The notes under the pieces: generated by a model | Told to the model about the DNA's origin: nothing | What the model saw: only the letters and a program-made list of their open reading frames with translations | The model's database searches: none | Made by a program: the position numbers and the translations under genes | Assembly (NCBI GenBank): GCA_948099385.1 | Contig: CANUEZ040000164.1 | Span: 4,354,501 to 4,418,500, forward strand | Direction: 5' to 3' | DNA: 64,000 bases | Source of the DNA: Fasciola hepatica | Lineage: Eukaryota > Platyhelminthes > Trematoda > Plagiorchiida > Fasciolidae | Shown: positions 13,501-26,849 of the stretch, one piece after another | Layout of the letters: every line of letters starts with the position of its first letter | Position numbering within the stretch: the first letter of the stretch is position 1

Positions 13501-15599
13501 ACCAAACCGTGTTTATCCCAATTTCGTGGTTCTAGACAATGCAATACATAAAAATACATAAATGCAAATGACTTACAGCCAGGTGAGCAACCAATAACAA
13601 CAGCACAGAAAGTTATCCGATAAATCGGGACAGTGCGGTCATAAACGGTCCACTCAGTAAGGAGTCATGCGAAACTGTAGCGCAGCACGGTTGCGGTACA
13701 GATAGTGGATCAAGAAGCGTGAGTGAAACGTTCTGCAAAATTTCCTTACAAAAGGAATGTACAATCATAGAACAATTGAGTCAGGAACATAACGTAAAAT
13801 GTTCACGCACTATACGTCATAAAAGGGTAAATCTGAACTGTGTCAGTACAGTAGAAACAAAGAATTGGATCACAAGTATTCGAGGTTCATAACGCGTGTA
13901 CATGCTACTCACCAGTAAGACAAGCGAAGATGTCGTCGAAAATACAAATTAAAAATGTAATTTACAAAACCCGTGTTTCATTTGCAGAAGATGACGAGTC
14001 TAATTTCTAACTGGTTGTTGCATTTTGCCATTCCTTTATCTCCTTTACTATTCAGTTGCATACGCAAGTCTCACTTTGTTCGCAGTTGACTGAAGTACAT
14101 TATTCCAATTAATTAGGGAACTGTATAGCATAACCGAAACCAAACATTGATGATCAAAACAATCAACGTATGTTAGAGAACAAAGATGAAATAGTTGATC
14201 TAGTAACAGATGCACCATATCCAAATCGGCCTTCAGTCGATGACAGTTGTCTCAGTCGGAGTCCCTGAAATTTCTATATCAAAATGCGGTGAATATTTTG
14301 TGCAAATTTTCCCCATTCGCAAGTTTGGTTTACTCTCAGGATGATTTTCGAAGTGAGCTTTAATTGAATTTGAATATACTCATACTTTCTCTACCAGCTT
14401 GTTGGAAGAATATTAGTAAATATTGGCAAATCATCCGAAATACTTGTACTTATGAGAAATGTAGCAGCTCTCGTAATTTGACGTTTTGTGATTTCTCTCG
14501 AGAATCACGTTGCATTGTCCGCCTGAGAAAAATGCGGATCACATCGGAATCAGTAAATGGAATAATCAAATTTTCCACACACTCATTCACAAACCGGTCG
14601 GATAAAACTCCGTTTGCGAATCCAGTGGACTACTAGTGTTATGTAAGCCAGCACGACCTCGTTCGTTATGAATGGCCAGGTTATGCTAGTCAATTTAGCT
14701 GCGCCCTTCATAGAAAACCCGAATCAGGTAGTAGCGCATGCATGATTTGATCGCCTATATTCAACCCCCATCACAGCGCGCGTGAATAAATCTTATATAT
14801 TCGACTTGCTGTCCTGAATATGAGAGTCTTCAAAAGAACTTAGTTCTCATGCAGCGGTCGTCAACGGTTCTTGGATTATGGCAGTTCTCCGATTTGTAAT
14901 TCTCAGTAGTAACCTTACTAAGAAATCCAAATAACCACCGGAATGGTAAATTAGGTTGACTCAAAAATATCAATAACACATGATGAATAATTAGTCTGAA
15001 TACAAAATTTTACGTGTCATGATACGTGGTCATATCCTCTTGCCGACAATCACTTGATATATGGACCTCGTGGAAATCCGACACAACAAAATAATCGAGT
15101 ACAGTGGTCTGCTTTTAATTGAATTTCGTCTATCCTATGGACCGACCAAAAGACGATGCTTCCTCTACAAAGGTTGACATGATTTTCGATACATGGTATA
15201 TGTTTACTTTGTAAAGTTGGCATAACCATTCTGACTACGGATTGAATCTGGACGTCGTATTTTGTCCGAGAACCGGCTTACTATATTGAAAATAACATTT
15301 GCATATATTAGCAACAATGGGTAAATTCCTGGCACTTATTTCATCCAAGGTGCCAACCACGTACAAAACCACATCGGATATGCACTTTGAAACCTGAAGA
15401 CTGCAGTATCCTATATTGCTACGTAGAGCGGTTGTACTAGTGAAATTTTCATATTCCTTATATGCTCTTTGCGTCTAATAAGTGCGAATCAAATTGGATA
15501 CCCTGCACACACATTTAAGACATGCAATCTGAGGCAATAATATGAGTATGAGTGGTAGGAGATTGGTTTGTACATTAAATGAGATCCATCATTCAGTGT
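13501..15599. other. No gene recognised
   Basis: AT-rich DNA with one 90-codon open frame (14,364-14,636, plus) that shows no domain. No RNA gene, repeat array or splice-supported exon was identified. Confidence 0.55.
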
Positions 15600-15762
15600 A
15601 AATGTTTGAACCACTGAGACCATGAGAGCACTGCTCAGCTGTCCCATCCTTGTTGAGAGTCATCAGCAGTGCACTTCTAACCGGTTCCATCTGGGACTTG
15701 AACCAGGGATGAACACCAATGAATTGATCCCCTAAACCACCACGCTATCCGGACTGACTGTC
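15600..15762 (-). mobile_element. tRNA-derived SINE
   Basis: Read on the minus strand, an A-box-like sequence (complement of 15,730-15,747, 'tagcgtggtggtttaggg') is followed about 30 bp later by a perfect B box GGTTCAAGTCC (complement of 15,694-15,704). The non-tRNA body follows to about 15,600. Box order and spacing fit an RNA polymerase III promoter of a tRNA-derived SINE. The body is not recognised as a named family. Confidence 0.65.
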
Positions 15763-18700
15763 AAAGGTACATCATCTTGAACGATTATAAACAGTACATT
15801 GATATCATCGCTTCAATTTCTCCACCTGAAGTACCAATCGCGATATTGAACGACACAACTCGTTTAGCAGTGAGGCTATATTTCCTCACGTTTGTTATAA
15901 ATAATACAGTTTCTATGATCACACGAGCATCTACGATAATTTGACGCTGATTAATATCAGTCCAGTATCATAGTTGTGTTATGTGCGTCAAACTTGGAAG
16001 GAAAACTTGTTGGTACCTGTTTTTCTTGGAGATGCCACAGAATAATCATGTCCGGATGTGCTGCAAAATATTCTTGATCCTTAGTTGCAATCATTTTGAG
16101 GATCTTGGTGATTGTTCCAACAACATGCAAAACGCACACTTTACCCGATATATACCAAGAAATTCGTTCAAGTACTCTTGAGGGATGTTGTAAATTGAAG
16201 GATGAGCCTGATAAAAAGGATTCTGGACAAGAGCCTTTGAACTTCTCCCCTTTATCCTACTTGGAAGGTACATAAAGCCAGACGTGAAACCATGGACAAC
16301 TATCACATGTGCTTCGCATTACAGTGCGGGCACCAACTGCGAGTATTACGGGCTGTTGGTTTGTGGTTGGATGACTCCCAGATAATAGAATCCCAATTCT
16401 TAAGCCTGAGAAAATACGTTTGTCATGTCGAACGATAAGCACGTACTAGAATCACCTTCATTCGGTCTGAGCGTTTATTTGTTCGTGTTTAGTTATATTC
16501 CTGGATCACTGTTCCCACTAAATTAAACTCGTGATGAGCGCATCAGCTGCCTGCTGGACTACCATGGTGATTCACTGATAGGAATATATTATTCCTAAAT
16601 CTTGACCAACAAATTTCGAGTGCACCAAGTCACCGTTCTTTACCCACAATCTTTTCCCGCGTACATCAGTGATATGCATCTCAACTCTCCCATTTCAATG
16701 TAAGTCCCCGATTTCATTCTAGAACATGCAATGTGCTATTTTTCCGGTTTCCAATCACTTAGCAAAATCTTGTAAAACCTTTACCACTTCCATCCAGTTG
16801 CACTGGGGTAAAAACATTGAAATGGTCACTCCACATAGTGCCTTTCTTCACTTTCACTTCTCCCCGCAGATAACAAGACAAATGACGTCAATGTTTTTAC
16901 TCCTTTCCGTGATATCAGTCGATCACTCAGTTCTCTGACTCTAACTATTTGGACAAGACGGACAGAGAACTTCACTGAAAAAAGGTATGCTCTATCCAAT
17001 ACTTTTAGATAACAATAGTTAACAACCGCCGGTTGTCTAAACAATTTAGATTATTTTCCATACCAGGACGTTTTCAGTCCATATACGTATGCTCACACAA
17101 TTCCACACCCCACAACAATTTCACCCTAATTACGTCTATTCTTTTATTTTCCCACGGTCATCGCATTATTCTGTCAGATTCTGTGGTCTTCTGAAAGAAC
17201 ACAGTTATTTCGCAAGATCTGATGAGAATCAACCTTTCTTTCTAATCTCTGCTGAAAATCTTATCTTTAAACATAGCGGCAGACATATTCAGCCGTGCGA
17301 AAAGTTGACCCAGAACATACTTTTGGGCCATAACAAACCCCCGTACACCGAACTTTCTTTCTACTTGTCCTACCCAATGACACGTTATGATTTCCGGGGT
17401 ATCACTTCAAAGAAAATAGTAGTAGTACCCGAGTTCTGCGCCAATCCGGCGAATCCAGAAAAGAATGATGTTGCGACCTAATGTCTTTGAATAAAATGTT
17501 AGCACGTGCGCATGAAATTCTTAGAATAAAGTACTTTACTCCAGAACACTAACAAGTTTTACCAAGTTAGGTGCACAGAATCCAAAACCGATTTCGTATA
17601 AAGTTAGCAATTTATTCCCGCCCATAGGAAATGAAAACTTCATTTGTATAACTTACATATAGTGTTACCGTGCCGAATAGGAAGACCAAAGAAAATGTCA
17701 CCTTTCATCCGGATACTGTGGGTTGAAAATCACTGAGGGCTTATCCGCAATAAAGAGACAAACCAATGACTAGTTCTACTGCAATCGTGAATCGACGGTT
17801 TTGCCTGTTTCATACACGTGCCTTTAATCAATAATCACACAACGATCGATCGTCAGCCCCAATCAATTTTATTGATGTTTCTAGCTTGTTCATATGTACG
17901 CGTGAACATAGACGTCATCACTCAGTCAACCAGCATTCAGTCAATGCCTATCTAATTTGTGACCAAATGGAACAGAACTTGACACCATTCGGAAGACAAG
18001 ACGTTATCCGTGGTTTGCCTCAGTCGCTGACAATAACGCATGTCCCTCAAACTGCATGGTTTAAACGTGTGTGCGAAGAGCAGCTTTCGAATGTTCCTCG
18101 TGGGACCTACTGTATATCGATACTCTTTTCACTAGCAATATTATAAATTCAGACGTTCAAATGTGCACCCAAGCTCAAAAAGCACATTCTAGATGATACA
18201 AAATTGAGTGTATGATGTTCACATATAGTACCGAATGTCATTCTAGATTTGGATCGCGGACTATCGTAGTTGGAATTTTCAAAATGTCGGACTATTCTAG
18301 GTTGAAGATGTCTATCGTGATTCAAAGACGGCGAAGCAGATGGTCACGTACCACATGGAATCAGTGTCCACAGCCTGTTCTGTGAATGTTGTCGATCCAG
18401 CGGTATAACTGACGAGGTATGAAAATCTGGGTATGAAAATCGAAGGCAACCGAAACCGGATGTCTGTCGAGCTAAGAGACAATGCACTGGCACCAACCGT
18501 ATTACCACACCGAAACTATTGTAGCACTCGGTTTAACTTTTTCAGAACCCTGATTTTCAGTTATATCTGGTAGTATGAGGTAGACTTTGAACGTGAGTTA
18601 TTTCTTTCCAATTCAACCGAGAATCATTATGAGATGAGGAAATCAAACAAGATCAGAACAATGGAACGGATCTAGTGAGAGAAAAATTACTAATGGCGTG

Positions 18701-19779
18701 AGAGTTAGCAACGGTAAAATGCTAAGCTGAATAAAACATCGTTGGATAACACATTCGAACTATTCATATTGAATGTCCGTAATCATTTGTAACATGAATA
18801 TAAACGTCATATGAGTATGAGACCCCGAAAGACGAATTCGAACATTCCACTGAGAATTCTGGGAGACATCACGCATATTCATTACATTATCAGGCAGGAA
18901 ATAAAGGTATAGTGTTCCTCTCAGCAATTTTCTCGAGCCAGTTTATGATGTAAACACCAGGTATATTAACCATGTGCCCTTTTATATTTAGGCAAAATAA
19001 ATTATATTTCTGTGTTTATGTTGAGCGGTATTTGGTAATTCGGAATAAACAGTGAGCAAAACTGCCGTCAGGCTGCGTCTGAAATTTCAAACGAGGTATG
19101 TTCATCGACTTTCTGTTTGTACTTTGAAGATTTCTCATCGACGATGAATCACTAGCTAACTACGGTTAACAGTTTGGGGTGTCCTAGAAATTATTTTCTC
19201 ATTCAAGTTTCCTAGCAGTTCCGGAATGAAACAGCCGTGTTGAAATGCACGGACATGGGACCCGGATTCCAACATATGTTCGGAGGCTCAATGGTTTACT
19301 CGTTAGAAAAGGCACATGTAAATATAGCACTGAACAAAAAGGACAAATGTTGGTGGGTCGGAACTACTGTTCATTTCATGACCTTCAATAAAACCCTTGA
19401 AATTCAACGATCTGGATGGAACATCACTCTCAGAAAAGGGACTACGGGATCGATTTTTGAACTAAGTACCGCGCACTGGAGTCATTCTATATTTCAACTT
19501 TATTTATTGGACTATGACCAACTTTGTACTTATCAGAATCGGATTCCCTCCGGTTATTATTCGTAAGCGAAACCATCTGTGCCACTTTCGATTGCTCAAT
19601 GGTCGATAGTTTACGCACAAAAATCATCACGAGGTGCATTATTGCACAAATCTAGCTTGCTTTGTTAGTTATTCACTATGCTATTGATTAGTTCGATAGA
19701 ATACTGCAACTGTTTTTATAGTACAAGGGTATGCCAGATAAACTCGTTATTTCTTACACTGCTTGCATACACAAAGCCG
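15763..19779. other. No confident gene; two longer open frames of unknown nature
   Basis: The longest frames are 17,089-17,481 (130 codons, plus) and 19,237-19,566 (109 codons, plus). Neither matches a family I can name. The first ends in a hydrophobic Leu-Ser-Phe-Tyr-Leu pattern and a Phe-Arg-Gly that is loosely CUB-like. The second lies directly upstream of the left RTE remnant but is not RTE polymerase. They are recorded here rather than called as genes. Confidence 0.4.
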
Positions 19780-20570
19780 AAGTCAAATTCGTGCTTACGG
19801 TGATCTTCCACTCGAGGTAATTAGGGAAAGTGATGTTCGACAGGGTTTTCTCTTCCACCATTACACTGACAATGTTTTTAAATGAATCGACTCATGAGAT
19901 GGCTCTATTCTCTTTTGAGAAAAGTAGTATCTGATAAAGTGTTATCGCACAAACAAAAGAGGTGTTTGGCTTTTGCAATTTTCAGTTGTCTGTGGCGCCG
20001 TCGTTAAATCCGCTTGTCTGTCAAAGTTCGAGTGCACACTGCGGTGGTTAGATCTTACCTTCTATACGGCTCAGAAACATTTCCCATGAAGTTTGAGGAT
20101 AGACGAAGACTGCTGGCATTCGAGTATTGTTTTCTCCGAAGCACTGCTTGAATATGGGGAGAAAATCATGTCAGCAGTGCTGAGGTTGAATGGGGACTTT
20201 TGAGAACCAGAGAATAGTCTCTGGATCAAGTAGCGAATCCAAACAGATCAAGGTGATTGTAATTTGTTACGCATGCACACTGATTAGCATCATTGATTTA
20301 CGCTGTTTTCCAAGGCAGATGGTGGTTGGAAAGTAAGTCGAGTTGGCCAGTCCATAACATGGCAGAGAGGTTTGAAAAACGTGACCAGTGGACTTGGTCA
20401 CGTAGGATGTGTTGGAATTCCGGTTTGGGGTTTAGGTGACCCGCAAACAGATGGCTGGAGATATTAGGTGATGTGACGAGACTTTGCGGCCAGCGGCTTA
20501 GTTGCATTCGAAATCCTTCCTTGTTTTCGTGATTTCCACTTCTTACGTCTCTTCGGTTGTTTTGCACTTC
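19780..20570 (+). pseudogene. RTE-type non-LTR retrotransposon, 3' part of reverse transcriptase (left)
   Basis: The frame around 20,000-20,240 gives Leu-Trp-Arg-Arg-Arg, Leu-Leu-Tyr-Gly-Ser-Glu-Thr, Asp-Arg-Arg-Arg-Leu-Leu-Ala-Phe-Glu and Ser-Leu-Asp-Gln-Val. These are the signature of the C-terminal region of RTE-clade polymerases widespread in trematodes. A stop (TGA at 20,150) and frame changes interrupt it. The 3' tail continues to about 20,570 with Gly-Leu-Gly-His-Val-Gly and Val-Trp-Gly motifs, and is a diverged homologue of 28,260-28,860 and 39,960-40,500 (inverted). Confidence 0.8.
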
Positions 20571-22119
20571 ATGCTTTCACTCGTTTGAGCCACGACTCGA
20601 TGATACTGGAAGATGGCAACTGAGGTATTATTTTTTGTTGAACTAAACTGCACCGAACTGATTGAGTGACATCTATTTATGAAGTGCTGGAGCATGGGGA
20701 ATATGAATTTGCAAATTCCGTTGTCTCGAATGGTCACTGCATTATCAGGGATAAACTTCAAGCTTATCCTGATTCGTGGATTGAAATACCACGTAAACGA
20801 GTTGGTTTCATCCGAAGTGAAATGCTGCTCTATTTGGCCTGGTGATGACTTCGAGTCAAACTCTAATCTTTTATTCCAAACGATGGGTGGGTGCTTCTAT
20901 TCATGTTTAATGAATGGAGTCTTCAGTTTGGTAAGGTCATAAACGTGGTTCTGGAATCATTCGAACATCAGTCAGTTGGAAATAAAAACTCATACATCGT
21001 CAGCCAGCGTGAAAAGGAAAATATGGTAGAAAATAAGGTATGATACTGAATTCTCTTTGTAGATTTCATAGCTCATTTGGGATTTTCCATAAGCCATTCA
21101 TCCTTTCTCAGTCCAGTATTTTCAATTGAGTTACCTACCAAATTAAACAACCATAATAATATTCTATATTTAGTACTGCAAAATGTGTAGGTCATCATGA
21201 GCTACACTCCGTCTCTGTCACGTTGTTGTCTGACAATCACATCGTTCTGTCAACCTGTTGAATCAAGTGATTGTCGTACCATAGAACATCAATGAACACA
21301 GTAGGTGGCAGAGTATAGAATGAAATCTGATTTTCGCACGGTAATTGCGCCGAAGTTTTCAGAACGCAAAACTAGACTTTGATAATTGACAATTGATTGG
21401 TTGCGTCGCGAGTTAGTATTGCCGAGTACTGCAAACTGGAAGTTTTGATTTACGTGAACAAATATGGTAAGCGATTATCGAAGAAAGCTTCAACAGACTG
21501 CTACTAACGTGCCACAGAATAAGACAAGCTTTCCGAAATTTAAATATTTTCAAATAATCAAACAAAATCGTGGGAGTACCGTTGAGTAATTTGGTTAGGC
21601 GACAAAAGGGTATGTTTCATTCCTGTGTGCATTATCCATGAGTGATCCACTTAACATACCTTTCTGTTCGTTGTGTTTCTACTCGTGTGACATACTTCAC
21701 AAGCAATATGCCATCAATTCAGTTACGATGCTCTGACGAAACATGGGTTAAATAACCAAAGTATGTACAGGCTGGCGCTCAAGTTATGTGCGACGGAAAA
21801 ATGGAGAAGAAAATTTCAATGAAATTTAGCGAAGTAGTTTCGTTTAACTCTTGTTCTTATCGGCCAGTACCCACGCCAGATACAACACTAGTGGTTTTGT
21901 GTGGGTGATTCATGGAAGAAAATTGTCCAAGTTCAGAACTGATAAATCAATGGATTCGATGTATCCTGTAATGTCAGGTGGGCTAGAGCTTTGTAAGATG
22001 CAATATGTTGTCTGGTTAGTTGAGTCAAAAGAAAAGTCAAATTAGAGGGAATAAACGTGACTAATAATCACCAATCAGCGAAAACATTCTATTCGAGATA
22101 CGTCTTCATCGAACTTCCC

Positions 22120-24300
22120 GAAATCTAAGTAATAGGGACGAGCTTAACAAAGAACAACGTCATCAGTATACTTATATATGTTGGGTGGAGAAGAAACCCA
22201 AAGATCAATAATATATGTGGAAAATAGAAAAGGGAATAGTACCGCATCCTGGAAAACATGGGAATTATCATCAAGTGGAGTTGAGATATTTTGCCTGAAC
22301 TTAGTATTCTGAATTGCATGATAAAAATCGTTCAGTATTCAGGAAAACCTTGTGCTGCACAGTGAGAATCTTCAAGCTTTCGGAGAAGACGAGATCAAGG
22401 TAAACAATCGAAAGTTGAAGAATAATCAAGAAACATGCTGCGGACAGATGGCTCAGAGCTGTTTAAATATGTACAGCTTGGAACATTGAAGGTGTATAGG
22501 TCAACCAAGAAAAGGCAACATCAATGGCTATATCGAGAAGGAATAGGTTGTGAGTAGAAAGTCACGAAGGCGAACTCTTTCCTGATTTGAAGAAGAACAT
22601 AATCTATGGGTAGTGTGTGAATCTATTTTGGTCTAAAAATAACCAAGCTATGGTTACCAGTGGAGGGAGAGTCTACAATTTGTGAGAAAATGTGAGAGTT
22701 ATGAGTAAGGATTTTGCCTATCACAGAGTTCTGTCGTATCGGGAGTGGAATTGATAGCAAATAATCCGGAGGATAAAAGCGATTAGGTGGCGGTATGCAT
22801 AAAATCAACATGAACATATACAAACTTTCGTCTGGGAGGGGAGCTAGCAATGGTAGTGGAGTGTCAAACCAGCTGGACATGTTCGATTATGCACCGAAGG
22901 GCGCTGCATACATATTAGTGATAGTGGTTCTTCTGAGACGGTCATATCTAGTGAAACACGGTGTAGAATTTTTTGAATACCGTTTGGAGATTATTTGAAA
23001 ACAGCCGTAGACTCGCTATTCCATACTGACTTGATGGAGGTCAACACTACACCTCCATATTTTTGTTCTTCAGTATTCGATCTTCAAGATAAGACTGGAA
23101 TCCGGCTATGCAAATCACAGACTGGTGAACATTCCGGTCTTAATAAAATTGTCATAAACATGCACTTTTATAAACAAGAATATATATCCGTAAAATGCTT
23201 TTTTAGTCCGAGAATTTTGAGAAGACAGAACGAATATTTACACTAATCACAAACGGCAATGGCATTTTGGTTAGAGCGACAGAGATAATTTTTTTTCTGA
23301 CAATCAGCACGTTGGAATATTTTGATCCGATATTCGTCCATAGGAGCCTTGGTTCAAGAAAATCCATCGATCGAACGCGTGAATTTGTTTGTTCTATGTC
23401 TAAACATTTTAGTGAGGAATACGTGCAGCATGTATGCATGATATCTGAGTAGGGTATTAATAAATCCACATCGTCAGGAGCGAAACAAAATGTGTCGCAC
23501 AGGCAATTGAATCGTGCGCGCATGTCTCACGATTATCACTTTGAAAAACCCTCCAAATCATTGAGGTGGGGAGAAAATCAGTTTGATTTTCCAAGTAACG
23601 GTCAAACATGCAATTTTGAAATGTAAGAAGTTGGTGCATTGCGTACATTTTAGAAGTGATACCACAATCTGTTTGCTAGTAATAATGCTGTGTTTTCCAA
23701 ATCAGTTTCTTCAAACAATTTACATAATTCATTCCCGAGATGAATATCACGATGAAATCTGTGATAACCCAAGTGCATCGCAGGGCAAAGTCTACATTCA
23801 TCATTCACTTTCGCACCTATCCACAATCGAAATGCAATATCGAGTGAACAAATGAACTGGAGTCATTTTGGATGAACGGAATGTGCGCTGTTCAAGGTAA
23901 AATATCTTGTGTCCGTTCGTCATCGAAATTCTTTCCACTCGTTTCCGAAAACCTGACGGTCAAAAGAATTACGGAATAGACGTGGTTTGGTTGAAATCTG
24001 GGTGGCAGAGTGAGCGGAACGATTTGCATGCGCAAATGTGCACAATCAAGAAACTGCGGCCATGTCCAGATAGGTTGATTTGTTTTTTGATTTTCATAGG
24101 CCGAGGTCCAATTTCCTGTAGGCAGCATAAATATTTCGCATATTTGCGTGCATGTTGCGCACGTGTGGTTTTGGAATGGCTATTCATCGATGTAAATTCA
24201 CATCAGTCTGTAAATGCACATTATGGTGCGGTTGACGCAATCGTCAGTTTTTATCCATGCGCTTTTGTGTACACGTAGCTTGGACCACCACTGATATGAT
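22120..24300. other. Left-arm interior without recognised gene
   Basis: Several open frames of 60-123 codons occur on both strands, for example 22,995-23,246, 23,267-23,452 and 23,907-24,278 (all plus). The same frames appear inverted in the right arm (37,347-37,598; 37,141-37,326; 36,315-36,686), but since the arms are nearly identical in all positions, this gives no evidence of coding. No domain was recognised. Confidence 0.5.
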
Positions 24301-24779
24301 CGAGCTAGCCACGTTGTGGAAATACTTCAGTATACGGATATCTTGGGGAGAATTTCATCCGAAATGCTACGATCTACCGAAATCCACCTCGTAGTTGTGC
24401 ACACGTGCTACTCAGAGGCTAACCATTCACCGCAGTGTTCATCCTCCTTATTCATCCTGGTACCCAAAGAGAGCCATCACTGAAATTCTCATTTCGAACT
24501 AAGAATGAACATCTGCTACCAAACTAAGATTTTCCATCCGATTAGCTGCCAGACAACTGGAAATCTCCTCCACTCCCTCAATGAATATTCTGAGGAAACT
24601 AGGTCACAAGAGAGATAAGTCCCATTTGGTTCCCACCTTGTTTTATACGAGACTACGAGCAACGAATGAAGTTCTGTGACTTGTCCTTACATAGAGTCAC
24701 AATGTACCTAGTGCCAGGAGTGGACGGGGATACGTTCATTTGAATGAATAAAATAACATCGGCACTAATATAACCTTAA

Positions 24780-25900
<1,121 letters not shown>

Positions 25901-26720
25901 CAGCAGTAGATTCTGGGTTGTCGATGATATTTACAATGATGATGATGAAGATGTTGATCCTGATGTTGATGTTGACGTGCATGGTCAATCATGTTCCAGC
26001 AAAAACAGAACGTGTCTCTTTGGGCTTCCCGTTCCAGACCAAGCGTCATTCGTGTTGACGTCGGTTGTATGTTGATATATGCCGTATGGGCAGCGTTGTC
26101 GTGCTTGGCTATGGCATGCAAAACGTCTTTTACATTTGGTACCCATTTTTTTAATTAGAATCCTCAATTTGCTAGCACCTCTCTAGTTTGACTTACGAAG
26201 GTCTTTGCTGCCCACTACACTCTCGATATGATTAGAAACCAAGCTGATTGAATAAATTACTGTATTTTTATTGTTATTACTGTTTTTCCTCTCTTCACCA
26301 CAGCCTTTGGTTAACCTCACACGCACTACACGTATCCACAAATTTGTAGGCAACACTTCTTATTGCTTTTAGGTTTTATAGATCTGGATATTTTGATTCT
26401 GCGCAGATGTTCTGGGTGAGATTCCAAGAACACATCCTTCTACCTCCGAAGCATTGCCCGCGATGCTGGGTCTAGGGCACTGATAGCCGCCCATTCAACA
26501 GAGTGGTCGATCTAAACCGCCCCTGGTTGCTTGGACATTTTTTTGTGTAAGCCTGCTTATCATTCATTATTCCGCACTCTATTTGCACGTAGGAAACTGT
26601 AAAATGAAAAGTCCTAGGATGTCACACCTCTTTCAATGACCACCTGAAATGTTCATCTGTAATTTGGGCCCTTACTTTTGCACTGGTCTTTGATTCATTG
26701 ATATCAACTTTGATTCTAAG

Positions 26721-26725
<5 letters not shown>

Positions 26726-26807
<82 letters not shown>
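26726..26807. repeat. (AT)n microsatellite
   Basis: About 80 bp of uninterrupted AT dinucleotides just inside the inner boundary of the left arm, in spacer sequence. No equivalent is visible next to the right arm's inner boundary. Confidence 0.97.
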
Positions 26808-26811
<4 letters not shown>

Positions 26812-26849
26812 GTTAGTAATCAATACACCAATCATCGAGGCACTTGTGC

